From Lunularia cruciata (Eukaryota > Streptophyta > Marchantiopsida > Lunulariales > Lunulariaceae): DNA of 64,000 nucleotides. Below are positions 10,477 to 22,310 of this stretch, one piece after another. Every line of letters starts with the position of its first letter. Position 1 is the stretch's first letter. A program made the position numbers and the translations under genes. The stretch spans positions 9,244,001-9,308,000 of the forward strand of contig OX419762.1 of assembly GCA_948567375.1 (NCBI GenBank). The letters run 5' to 3'. The notes beneath the pieces were generated by a model. It worked only from the letters and a program-made list of their open reading frames with translations, did not search any database and was not told the origin of the DNA.

Positions 10477-13400
10477 CTATCTAAAGTAAGCTACAAAGTA
10501 TGAGAGTGAGAGTGGTGCCCCCTGACGCCTAACATGATAAGCTCTCGCGCACTCCCTGACAAATGTATCAAATGCCGTGTCCATCGCTCCATATAACTCC
10601 AAGGCTAGAGGAACAAAGAGGTGACCTCGCTGCATGCCCCTATACTTGGAGACCTTACGACCTGCTGCTGCACTCGCCGCCCATCCAAGGGGATGGGTAA
10701 TCACTCCCTCTGAAACTGTATCCCGCGTAGGGTGCGTGACCACGACATCCGCTACGGTCACCTGATCATCTCGGACCAAGTATAAGTCTGCCCTGACACG
10801 TGTCGTCTGCAACGCATACGAACCTCCAAGCTAAGTATCCACTCTCTCGTGCCATACCAAACAATATGTCTCTAATGGCATCATGTGTAGCTATCCTCTG
10901 TCCTCAAAAAGGACACAGTGTCATGTGGACCGCCACTGCATCTAGTGCGGAACCACACTCACAAGTGAGTAGTGAAGATGCAGATGGGTGGACCAAGCCT
11001 AGGCGAAACCTCATCGCTGTAGAGAAAGTAGCCGGTGTGAGTCGGAAAGCCCTAATGCATGGTCGAGCTAGGATCCACGAGCCTGCACCCTTGCCGGAGC
11101 AAGAGCGTAGACGTACTCTAGTAGCCTGAGGAATGGACGAGTCAACTAAGAGAGATTGTAGCGTATGCTCACATTGTCGCTCCATCAAGAAAGACTGTAG
11201 GCCTCTAGTCCAATCTGACGATAGTGAAGCAAACGATGGAAAACCCTCTCGTGCTCGTGTGGATAGACTATCTCTCGTCTGCCGCAATAACACCTAGAGA
11301 GAAAAGGGTCCTCCCTCCACCTCTGTCACATACGTTTCCAAAACCGGCCTATCAACAACCACAAAACGAGAGGCAAGTAGGGGTGCCGAGAGAGCCCAAC
11401 TACCCAAAAACACTATAGGTGCCATCTCCTCCATAGAAAGCAAGCCAACCCCACCACATGAGATTGGTAGAGCCGTCTGTCTACGTGCCAAATCCCCTGT
11501 CACACACTCAAAAGTCCCTGGTCCAACAATATCACCAAAGACTCCCATAATCCTCCTATCAAATGCTCTCAGACGTGATAGGAAGGACGGTGAGGGGGGA
11601 ATTGTATGGATGAGGTAGGATGGTCGACGAGCCATACGTGAAGAGAGTATACCAAATGCCACATGCGGATCTCCTAGTAATGGAAGGTCATCACATGGAG
11701 AACATCGTCTGCAAGGGCAATGTCTAAGAAGCGTGTGACGAAATCCTCCGATCCTACTGGCACTCCAAGAACACAAAGTCCATCTGTGGATGTGATACAC
11801 CCCTCTGGAAGCTCAAGGTGGGGAGGGATACCTAAAGGGGACCATGCCCTACACTTTGACACCTTGACTCTCAAGCCTACTAGATGTAGCTCGGTAGTCA
11901 AGTAGTCAAAGGCCTGTCTAATCTGATCTATAGGGCCTACAATGTGTGTATCATCTGCCAAGGAGGGAAATACACAACCTGGCATGGCCAAAGTAGTAGA
12001 TAGGAGAGCTCTAAAGTGAGCCATGGCAAATAAGGGCCCTCCCAAAGGATCTCCCTGTCGTGTACCAACAGCTGACTCCAAGACGGTGACTCCCTCTTGT
12101 GAACCACCATGCTGGTAGTAAAGGGAAGCAGGAGAGCCATAAAAAGACCGCACAAAAGGAATGAGACTCGCCAAGGATCCACCAGCCTCCCTAAGCTCAC
12201 TAAAGACGGATGCACGTGAGACGCTATTAAAAGCGTTCTCAATATCCACCTGTAGGACAATCCACTCCGGATAGATATCTAGGAGTGCTCTAATGCCTAG
12301 AGATATAGCCTCACATCCTCCAGGTGTAGCTACTCCAAACTGATGTGGATTAAGGTGCTATCGAAAGTGAGAACGATGCTGAAGGACAATGGTACGACTG
12401 ACCAAATGCAAGAAGATCTCTCCAATAGCAATCGGTCTAATGCCTCCCGTGTCCTTCTCAATTGCAAGAAGTCAACTAGCACCTAAGACCCGACTAACAA
12501 ATATAGGAATGTCTCCTCTCGCTACTGCTGCAGCCACCTGAAACAACTCGGTAAAACCACTAGAAGGATCATCTGCCTGGAAGCAATCTCTAAGGTGCTC
12601 ATAAACCATCCCTGACAATCCTCCTGAGGAAAGGCGAGGGGTAGTGCACAATGCTTGTGCAAATAGCGACCTATCAAGACATAAAGACTGCTCAGGCTGA
12701 TAATCTAAGACCTCTAGTGGTAGTCCCTCTACTGCTAGAAGATGCAATGAGCGTAGGGAAGAAATGGTCTCATCAGTAGGACTCACTATAGACAAAGGGT
12801 GTAGCGCTCGTGTTGCTCTACTAAACTCCCTCGCCTGACCCAATGTCCTACATCGTCGTAATCGAGTGGAATCTATGGTATCCTGTGGCGATGCCTGTCT
12901 CCTAAGTCGTGTAGCCCTAACAGACTCTTCCTGAAGCGCTGCCCAATCCCCCGCTCGGAATCGATGAAATCTAGCCGCCACCTCTCTATGCCCCGCGCGT
13001 CCCCTTCTAGCATAACGAAGACACCATCGAGGGAGTAGGAGGAATAGGAACCACGCTAACTCGTCTAAGGGATCACGTGCCAAACGATCCAGTGGTAGGC
13101 AAAAATCCTGTCTAGCCTCATCATGGAGTGTGCGGGGCAGTCTATGGAATAGACGTGGACATGGAAAACTAGCTCAAATAACCCCAAAATGCAACCCGCA
13201 TGAGAAACTAACCACTCCCACGACTCGATCGGTATCCTTGGAGCGATCAACGAAGGTATAGAAGAAGCGTGCGTAATCCCGAGTGTCACTGCAATTGATG
13301 TGGTCGCTCGTCTCAAGTGAGCATCCCAAGTGGTCAAATTATAGTCCTTGTGCATCCTTCCCACATGGGTCTTTACCCCTTGCGAGGTAAAGTGTCAGTA

Positions 13401-13533
13401 ACACATCGGGCATGGTATATCCCGACTCGCTCTGGGTGACCTCACATGGGAAGGTGTAGCCATGGCTAGCACAAGAATAATGATAATAACACATGATACT
13501 TCTCTCCATATCTGCAAAACCACAACCCTTCAC
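10477..13533 (-). pseudogene. LINE polyprotein: reverse transcriptase plus C-terminal Cys/His and nuclease-like region
   Basis: One long ORF broken into five pieces. 13533-13065 is the N-terminal region, with a Cys/His-rich CYYHYSCASHGYTFPC. 13083-12472 is the segment before RT. It runs in frame, through two stops (12472 and one near 12360), into 12249-11674, the RT core, with VDIENAFNSVSR, then GTRQGDPLGGP, then SLADDTHIVGP. The catalytic box is LADD instead of the usual YADD. A 1-bp loss near 11690 shifts to 11800-11294 (LPISCGGVGLLSMEEM). A CAG-to-TAG change separates that from 11293-10904, which ends in CECGSALDAVAVHMTLC. A final shift leads to 10812-10477, with RADLYLVRDDQVTVADVVV, resembling a PD-(D/E)XK restriction-like endonuclease. 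The RT call is firm; the endonuclease call is inference from motif spacing. Three stops and two frameshifts make it non-functional. Confidence 0.88.
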
Positions 13534-13859
13534 ATCCCAACTTACATAAGAAATAATCTTTCCAAACCCTAAAATCTATAAATTCTCATAACTTTTAATT
13601 TCTATCTCCAAAATTTTTAAATTAAATTCACATGAAACTTAATCATAAAAACCAAGAAATTAGAAATGAAAATTTCCAACCCATCACTCTCAATGTATAA
13701 TGATCATTCTCAACCCTAAAAAAACTAAAAATTTTAATAACTTTCTACTCCATTTTCCATAGTCTTCAATCTAGATACCAATAGAACCAAAATTGAAAAA
13801 CGAAAAGAATTGACTATTCACTCAATTGCTATATGCTAGAGAGCACTCAGGAATTATCA

Positions 13860-13926
13860 AAATTGTTTCTCGTCTCTCCCTCTCTTCTCCCGTCTCCACA
13901 CTCTCCCGCCCATAAAGTAAGCAGAA
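13860..13926 (-). promoter_or_regulatory. GA-rich 5' end of the LINE, candidate internal promoter
   Basis: On the coding strand this segment is almost pure purine with GGGCGGGAGAG near the start. The equivalent end of copy 1 (5205-5258) is also GA-rich. LINEs need a promoter inside their 5' end, so this is the likely place, but activity cannot be seen from sequence. Confidence 0.35.
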
Positions 13927-13940
13927 ACTGTGATTGGTAT
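13927..13940. repeat. Right target-site duplication of LINE copy 2
   Basis: Identical to 10194-10207 over 14 bp. Confidence 0.88.
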
Positions 13941-14592
13941 TGGGTTTATACTACACCGTACTTGGCACCTCGTCAGTTGAATACTTGAAGGAGATTCTGT
14001 CAGTCCTGAGACTACTGTCGCACTGCACGCTCTCGCTACTGTGTTCTGTACCTCAGTGATTCCGTCCCGGCGGTGCCCAGAGTGTCCTACGTCTTTGACT
14101 CCATATTGACTACTAACTCTTGATGATAGCTTAGTCCAATGTCCATAATTTAACCCATATATAGTACAACATAGTGCATTACAACTAGCTCTTCCTCAGA
14201 TCAACTACGTAGCAGTTTACAATTCCTCCGAATAACAGAAACAATTCGGTGCGTACTGCAACTAAGACGCTAGGTATCGCTAGCTCTGGTGTGCAATTAT
14301 GTCATTTATAGACTTGTGTGCTGCATCTTGCCAATACTGGTGGTTTCAGATTTAGATTTTGCGAGACCCCCAGAAATCCGGAAAATTTTGAAATATCCGA
14401 AATTCTTATGGTGAAATACTGGAATCATTGAAAGTGAGGCATAAAAGTTTACGGGTTGTGATATTCCATACATTTCTATGAAGGTACTTCCATGTCCACG
14501 TCTATTAGTAATATTCATTGCACCTGTACCTAGAACCACGGCCCACAAAAATTTATCAATTATGGATATTTCATATACTTTATGAAGGCAAA
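13941..14592. other. No recognisable gene
   Basis: Host-like DNA; short frames only, with no recognised domain. Confidence 0.45.
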
Positions 14593-14657
14593 AATGAAGG
14601 TATAGAGATATTTCATTTCCCTGTCAGAGGGAAATGAAATATCGCTGTACCTTCATT
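14593..14657. repeat. Near-perfect 65-nt hairpin
   Basis: The outer stem AATGAAGGTA pairs with TACCTTCATT (10 bp). A 4+4 internal loop follows (TAGA/GCTG), then the inner stem GATATTTCATTTCCCT pairs perfectly with AGGGAAATGAAATATC (16 bp), closed by the 5-nt loop GTCAG. That is 26 paired bases per arm in 30. It could be a microRNA-like foldback, a tiny inverted-repeat element or a structural accident. No terminator role is expected in a plant nuclear genome. Confidence 0.8.
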
Positions 14658-14907
14658 ATTAGGCATAAGCGAAGTATCAAATTGTCATATGGTTCATTAC
14701 TATTTCTCGTAATCGTCTGCAGAATCAAGGCAGTAATGCAAATAGGCAATTTTAAGAACTGAAGGCTCTTGAGATTTTTATTACCAGAACTTTACCGGGT
14801 TTCATCACCAGATGTGCTTTACGAGATCTTACGGGTAAAACCCTGTCACCTTTAAAGTTCCACCAAGTCGAAATCTGAAACCCCCACTGTAGTTGCTTTG
14901 GCCTCTT
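14658..14907. other. No recognisable gene
   Basis: No supported ORF, RNA or repeat between the hairpin and the LINE fragment. Confidence 0.4.
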
Positions 14908-15066
14908 GATCTCCTGCATCTCGATCCCTCGTAGGTGCATTTCTCATCCCAATATTATTGGGGTTTAATTCCACTTTAGCTTTTTGTCTCCTCCTTGTAC
15001 GATTTGATGGGATCTTCCTTCATGTTTTCTATACGGCCGCTTTCTTCTCTTTAGATCTCCTGCATC
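14908..15066 (+). mobile_element. 5'-truncated LINE insertion in plus orientation, with 13-bp TSD
   Basis: GATCTCCTGCATC at 14908-14920 is repeated at 15054-15066. Between them, 133 bp match the last part of the LINE in the opposite sense to all the other family members here: ATTTCTCAT, then ATTGGGGTTTAATTCCA, then CTCCTTGTACGATTTGATGG, ending CGGCCGCTTTCTTCTCTTT. Reverse transcription evidently stopped after about 130 nt. The perfect duplication fixes both ends and shows that the family's 3' terminus lacks a poly(A) tail. Confidence 0.82.
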
Positions 15067-15093
15067 CTGATAAAGGCATAGAAGTATTTCAAG

Positions 15094-15181
15094 AAAAGGG
15101 TAACCGCGTAGAAAAACACTAAGGAAGGGAACACCCCTTGGGTGAGGGTGAGATAAAATAAGTAAAATGGAACTAACCCCC
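15094..15181 (-). mobile_element. Truncated LINE 3' end
   Basis: GGGTAACCGCGTAGAAAAACA followed after a short gap by GAGATAAAATAAGTAAAATGG and AACTAACCCCCA matches the family 3' end, with several substitutions. It lies only 28 bp from the oppositely oriented fragment, so the two ends form an inverted pair. No clean target duplication was found. Confidence 0.65.
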
Positions 15182-17699
15182 AGAGAACGGCATTTCTTTC
15201 AGTACATGACACCTCTTGTAATATGTACGATAGGCAAAGAGCATGTTGCAAGTGTGCACAATGATTCAATCAATGTCTGTGGTGCTGGATATTGATATTG
15301 AACAATAAGCTCTAGTGAATGGTTCGGTATTAGTGAAGGAATACCTTGGCAACCACACTCTAAAGAGAACTTCCAAATGCTTAGAGAATGGACTTGAGGA
15401 TACACGGTGTACGGCACTATGTATACGGAACGCACTATTCCTTTAACGCCAAGCCTCTAACAGTATGCATGCGATTGCAAGGATGGTATAAAATAAGGGG
15501 TTTCGTATTGGTCCGGGGGAGGAAAAGGAAAAACGTGGAAACTCTCTCAAGAAGCCATATCATCTCTTTTGACAATTATTTATTTCACTATAAAAATCCT
15601 AAACATCCGTAGTATAACATTTAATTTTTATAAATGAATGCAAATTGCATGTGATATACCATATAATAATTTACAAGGCTTTCATTTATTAGCACCTCAT
15701 TTCCTTATAGAGTTCACTAAAAATAGTTACAAAGTTTGTTATTTATCCCATAGACATCAGTCAAAACTATTTCTGAAATCCCTTAGTCTATGACTATCTA
15801 TATTGTGTACAACCCATACAACGATCACCAAGTCCTAACAATAGTACATGAAGGACACAAGATATTTCAAGAAGCGCTTGTGGTCATAGATCACCACAAG
15901 CACTTATATCCTTGGCCACAAATTTATGGAAGGCATCCGCAGCAAAGGTATGGAAACCCACCATAAAATACAAAAAAGAGCTGCAATTACACTTCAAGAT
16001 TTGAGAAGACTCAGGCTAAGATCTAGTCTAAGGCCATATGGTGAAGAGAATTTTGCAGTAGACAAAGGCTGCTGGAACTATGTCCTGTTCTCTTTTCCCA
16101 CCTTCTTTCTTAGATTGCAATACAAAGATCTATAAAACAGTTCCCATTGTTGGGGTCTTATGTCCAAAGTCTTCCATCTTTTTTGAATGTGATGAGTTTC
16201 ATATTCTACAATGCAGGTAGCAAACAATCCAATAAAATCAGATGCATAAGTACCATTGAATGTTATCCGAATAGATTCAATGTTCATTGGGTCCTCTAAT
16301 AAGAAACTGGCCAACAGGCTGAATAAAATACTCCAAGGAAAAGAATACATGCAATGCAAGTGCACCAAAAAGAGTGCATAAAAAAGAAAAGCCAAAGACT
16401 CTGCAAAAAGGAGCACACAGTCATAGAGAATTAAGCACTTAGAAGAGAAACTCACCCTAGAAATATTTAAAAGGTGTAATGTGAGCAAACTAGAAACCTC
16501 TAACTGAACTGTTTGATAGACATCCTCAAAGGGTATGGCGGGCAAAGTGAGGGAAGTGCCATCAATGAAACAGGAGCACCCCCTACTGATGCTTGCCAAT
16601 GAAGACTTAAAGACGGTGATCTACATAGGGTGACAGAGACCCTCTACCAAAAATAAGAAGTAAGCATGTTAGGTGCGAAGAGTGTAACTGCAGCTCTTTC
16701 TGGTATTTTATGGTGGGTGTCCATATTGTGTTGCCTCTCAAAGGAGACCATCAAACTGATGATGAAGGTGGCCAAAAATCTCCACTGCTAGGGGATGAAG
16801 GTGTTGGAGGCAAGTTGCAGGGCATAGTGGTCCTCTTTCCTCCTAGTGGCAATGATCATTGTGGCTCCTACTTGGATGCTAGTTTGTGCCAAGGACTCTG
16901 TGTGGTACCCATATTTTTTGATTTTGACAATTTTTAAAGAAGAATTGTATTGCTGAAGCCACATTGATGGTTAATAAAGAAGAAAAGAGAAGAATTGTTT
17001 GTTTGGCATGAACCCAAAGAAGCCGACCTCAGGTCAGAGCCAGAAGGACTCGGGTCAGACTTATGGAAGTATGGACCCAAAGTAAGAGGACTTTGTATCA
17101 AGATGTGCAACCTGATCTGAAGGACCCGCAACAACTTTTCCTTGGGTCTAGCCAAATAAGAAAGTATGTGTAAAGACATTGACTACCTTGCAATCAAGAT
17201 GACATTGAGAGTGATAAAATACAAACATGCATAATTGGCATATCAATTGAAGATCAACTGAAGAATTACCAATTAGAAAAACACCATAAGACTGAAACTT
17301 TATCAAGGGAGTTCTGAAATGTCATGATGATATCCCATGCCTCTCAAGAGTTGTCTTGAAGAGTTAGAATCTCAAGTTTGGGGAGGATTTGATCCTTTAG
17401 AGATCGAGAGTGAGGAAGCACACGATATCACCAAAGGGAAGTAAGTAGAATGCAATGAGTAGTCTTGCAATTCATTGATTAGATGTAGTGGCAAGGATCA
17501 AAGTCTTGAGCAGACTTTGCATCACCTTCTGGAATGGAACTAGAATTTGAGCTTTCTAGGAATCATGGAAGAAATTGCTACCAGCAATTGCAAAGATGGT
17601 CCTAAGACAGAGGGACATAAAGGAAATCTGGCTCAATGGACTGAGTCAGATTGGAGATTAGTCTTGGGGAGAGAAGCAAGGGAAGTAGGAGGAGTCATC
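15182..17699. other. No recognisable gene
   Basis: The longest frame (16078-16599, minus, 173 codons) is hydrophobic and matches nothing I know. A 9-bp stem (GCTTGTGGT with ACCACAAGC) lies at 15876-15901. From about 16.7 kb the sequence becomes CpG-poor like the repeat block to the right, so part of 16.7-17.7 kb may belong to an old element. Confidence 0.4.
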
Positions 17700-19790
17700 T
17701 TCTTTTGAAGAAACCATTGAGGTGAGGAATTCTTTCCTCACCTCAGTGCCTCACATCAAGAATGGGTACAATGTGGATAGCTATAGAGACCCAATACAGA
17801 GGGGGATAGTTAGAGCGGTGATGGCCATGTTTAAGCCGAAGCAAACCTCCTATGTAACAATGCAGCAAGTGGTGTTCTTTCACCTGATGTTTGTAGGAGA
17901 GGCGGTGAATTGGGCAAACTGCTTACACCAACAAGTAGGTAAGATGATTACTAGTTGGAGAAAGAACATAGCACCCCATTCCTTTGTACCCTTTGCAGCC
18001 CATTTCTACTTTGGATTAAACCTACTCAGCTTGGAGGAGAGAGGAAGGATGGTGTCCCACTTTTATCCAATTTACAAAGAGAAGCAGATGGAGACGAGCA
18101 ATATTACATCAAGCAAGTTGATGAAGGTGATGACCACTGCATCAAGAGCAGGAAGGAGAAGATAGTGTTGGTGGACATCCCAAGGCCAAGAAAGAGAAGT
18201 AGACCCAAAGGAAGAATATTTTCACTATAGCCACAAAAGACAAGAAGGCTAAATGCAAAGCCAAAGATTGTGGTAGTGAAGGACCAGTCTTTGGAGGAAG
18301 AAATGGAAGGAGAAGCGGAGTTGAACTGTGAGGACCGGGAGAGGAAGAAGAGTTCAATGTACAAAGTAGGAAGTCCAGCAGTGTGAGTGAAGGAGAACCC
18401 ATAGTTCAGCAATTGGTGGACGAAGCGGTTGGAGAAGAAGAATGGGAGTTCCACGGGGAGATTGATCACATGGAAGGAAGAGACAAGCCTTGTGTGGAGG
18501 TATCTGTAGTAGATTTAGAAGATGAACAAGCAAGAGAGACTTCTTTGGCATTCCCAAGGGCAGCAAGATCAAAGAGAAGTGTGCAAGTCGTAGCTACATG
18601 GCTGAGCAAAGTTGAAGAGGAAGGAGACAGCTCAGACAGAGTAACTTTGAAAGTATGAAGATCATATCTTTGGGGTAAAGCACCAGCCAAAGAAGTGCCA
18701 ACCAAAAAAAAAAGACAAGGAAAATCATGAAGGAAGATATGCTGGAGTCAAATATCTATCAAAGATTTTTTGTCCTTTGTTGGTGCAGCTACAAAAAAAG
18801 AAAGAGGAGTTGAAGAAAGAGCATCCTGAATTGAAGGATGAATTGGAAGTAGTAAGGTACTTGAGTGAAGAGACCTTGGAGTTGAGGAGTAAGTAAACCC
18901 AAGAAGAGAAGGAAGCCAAAGAACTTTGGGTTGCGGCAATTCTTTGGAAGAAGAGTTTTGATAACTTGCATGAGAATTTCTTGAAGCACGGTGAAGAGTT
19001 GAGAGAGAAAATGGCATCATGGAGCAAGAGCTAGAGAGTCTAAGAAAGAGTGCAGCAAAGAAGGATCAAGCTTGGCAATGAGAGCTGACTATTAGACATT
19101 GAGAGGAAGAAAGATTGTGAGGTTTGATCAGAAGCATAGAAGCTCAACTAGTCCAGTATGTGGAAGAGAAGGAAACACTAAAGGTGGAATTTGGGGACGA
19201 GTTGAAGATATATTGGAACGAGTTAGAAGCAGAAAGAAGTAAGGAGAAGATAGTTTTGAAGAGTGAGCTAGATTCAATAGGAGCAGTCATTGTGGAGTTG
19301 GAAGCAATGTTGAGTATTGACATTGAAGTTAAGTTGGTGGAAGTGAGATTGCATGAATTGAATTTGTTGATGTAGGAGACTACTAAGAGGAAGGCAAAGG
19401 AGGTAGACTTGACCAATCTTTTGATTTGCTTAAGAGAACATGTAGATAGGAAGATGTTGGAGATAGGAGACAATGTGAGTCTTGGACTAGATTTAGTTAG
19501 GTTAGACTTAGATAAACTTTGTAGTGAGGTGAATATGAATGCTCAATGTGAAGTTGTAGAAGTAGGAATGCAAGTGTTTTTGGATGAACTACCTAAGACA
19601 TTAGAAGAGAATGGGTTAGAAAATGAGAATGTGAATAGATTAGCAAGGACTTCAATTTCAGTTTAAACTAAAGAAATAATAGAAATAGTAGAGGAATTAG
19701 TAGTAGTAGTAGATAGAGCCAAAGAAGAAGAAGTGTTGGGAGGAACTTTGGGTTTAGAATCTGAAGTTGAGGTAGACATTGGATTGGATT
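17700..19790 (+). pseudogene. Broken coding remnant of unknown family, with coiled-coil-like C-terminal half
   Basis: Consecutive plus-strand frames look like one decayed protein of roughly 650 residues. The first part (17722-18110) is well formed: RGIVRAVMAMFKPKQTSYVT, MQQVVFFHLMFVGEAVNWA, then APHSFVPFAAHFYFGLNLLS. A frameshift near 18090 leads to an acidic and basic linker containing PRPRKRSRPKGR (18100-18660). From 18790 to 19660 the frames are rich in E, K, L and heptad-like spacing (KKKEELKKEHPELKDELEVV, then VEEKETLKVEFGDELKIYW), suggesting a coiled coil. Stops at 18166, 18897 and 19373 and frame changes make it non-functional. I do not recognise the family. It may be a retrotransposon gag-like or captured-domain protein, given the surroundings. 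Confidence 0.5.
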
Positions 19791-20009
19791 ACTAACAATT
19801 TTGAGATATGAAGAGGTAGATATGAAGAGTTGGTTTGTCATTTTGGATCTGCAAGTTTGTAAAGTTGTTGATGGGTAAATGTCAAGTGTTCTACCTATTT
19901 AAAGAAGGCATTTATAGTGTGTTTTTTTAGTATTCTAATTTCAAAGTTGAGTAAAGCAAAGTGTTGTAACTCAATGCTCGTCATTTCAACTTAATTTCAA
20001 GTATCAATC

Positions 20010-20744
<735 letters not shown>

Positions 20745-22310
20745 TCCAATGAGGTGGACTTGGTAGGATCACCTATTGCTTAATTTGAACTTGGGAGCAA
20801 GTAGAACATAAGATCTAGGCCACCGTATCTCCAATGACATTGTGACCTCTGGTATGCTCTCCTCCTATGGCACAATGTATCATGTGGATGTCCTTTATAT
20901 CAAATGTAGACCTGCACAGGCACTGGTGTGATACGGCCAAGAGTGTTGTATCTGGTAGACCTAGCCAAATCAGAAGGGCCATGGTGAACTCCTTCAATGT
21001 GGACCAAAAGTCCTCAATCAAAGGGGAAGCATGAAGCCAAGTTCTTGCACCTTCTTTCCACAAGAGAAGATCTTAGCTATATCTAGTAAGGCATAGTATT
21101 GAGGATGCTAGAAAGGGTGTGAGTGTACATATGCTCCTTGAGCTCTGCTTGAAACTTCTTAGAGTCTAGGGAACAAATTTTGCAAAGGGATGAAGTGATA
21201 CAAGTGTTGTCCAAGCAATAAATCCCAAGTCAATCAAAGAGATGGATAGAAGAAAGTGTGCTTGAGGCAACTATCGTGATGGTTGGCAATGAAAGAAAGC
21301 ATCCCTTATGTAAAAATCTAGTTGCCAATAAGGGGAGCCACTAGAGCCCATGCCCTTAGGTATACTATGGTCTCATGCCAATGTGCCTCATGCCTCATGT
21401 GCAATGATATTGCATGCTCTCATGGCTATGGGAAGAGCTACCTACAAACACCACCAATCATTTGATAACTATGGGAGCATATAAGGCTCTAAGAGTGTGG
21501 AAAATTTATTTCACATGTGATTATCAAAGGACCATAAATATGGTAGGAGGACTGATGTTGGAAAATAAGTGCACGCCAAATAAGATGCTCTTGAGGCATA
21601 ACATCTGAAAAGAAGGGAGTAAACCCAAGGTCTCAAGATTAGTGTGGAAGACTAAAATAAAATGACTACATCCTCCAAGGGCCCAATATCTGAGTATATC
21701 CAATAGGGATAGAAAAGACATGTGGGAAAGGTGGCTGCAACATCACACAAAGCTATGTAGTGTGCATCACAAATAATTGCTATCCTAAAGGATATCCTTG
21801 TTGTGTACCCTCTCCTAATGGTAACTAAGTGAACTCTCTTGTGGTAATATGGTGGTTGTACAACAATGGTGCCTCAATGTCATAGAAAGTATGAAAAAAT
21901 GGAATCAAGGAGAGAAATTGATCCCTTGCCACATGAAGATCTCTAACAAAATTGGACAAGAAATAGTATTGAAGGCATTTGAGACATCCACTTAGACTAC
22001 CACCCAATCTAGGTGGAGGTCCAAGGAGACTCTAATGCATGCAATAACCATCTCACAACCACTTGGTGTGGCAACTGCATACTGATGAGGAGACAAGAAA
22101 GATGAAAAGGAGTGGCAAAACTGAAAACAAATGGTACGTAATACTAAATGCAAGAGAAAATCCCCGATGGTTATGGAAAAAACCCCTAATGTCTCTGTTG
22201 ACAAAGTAAGGAAACCATATGCAAAAAATAAACAAGCAGCATCCAAGGCACCAAAATTAAGGCAAGATATTGGCAAAAAGAAAAGAGGAGAGAGAAGCTT
22301 GAGTTAGGAA
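20745..22310 (-). pseudogene. Diverged LINE relative (third lineage)
   Basis: The minus strand aligns in order with the LINE ORF at 10477-13533 but is much more diverged. 22010-22090 matches the segment before the RT palm, where the plus-strand text ATGCAATAACCATCTCACAA then CCACTTGGTGTGGCAACTGC corresponds to 12300-12345. 21780-21960 covers the QG-x-PLG region and the loop before it (IPFFHTFYDIEAPLLYNHH). 20815-21063 carries a Cys/His signature, CLCRSTFDIKDIHMIHC then GGEHTRGHN, equivalent to CECGSALDAVAVHMTLC in copy 2. Stops are frequent. The ends were not determined. Confidence 0.65.

Larger units (their letters stand above)
10208..13926 (-). mobile_element. Full-length non-LTR retrotransposon (LINE), younger copy
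   Basis: A 3.7-kb element bounded by a perfect 14-bp target-site duplication. On the minus strand it runs from a GA-rich 5' end (13860-13910), through an AT-rich leader with CCCTAAA-like strings (13560-13850), a single degenerate ORF (about 13530-10477), and a roughly 250-bp 3' UTR. It ends in GGTCGCCTTTTTTTCG rather than poly(A). A self-complementary GGGGCTTAGCCCC lies about 90 bp from the 3' end. CpG density is much higher than in copy 1 and reading frames are longer, so it inserted more recently. It is the best representative of the family in the window. Confidence 0.92.

Noticed and set aside
13560-13850. CCCTAAA-like strings as an interstitial telomere
   Set aside because: Single scattered occurrences only, and the same text is present in the 5' leader of LINE copy 1.
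16078-16599. 173-codon minus-strand frame, hydrophobic
   Set aside because: No recognisable domain and no coding context; AT-rich opposite strands often give such frames by chance.
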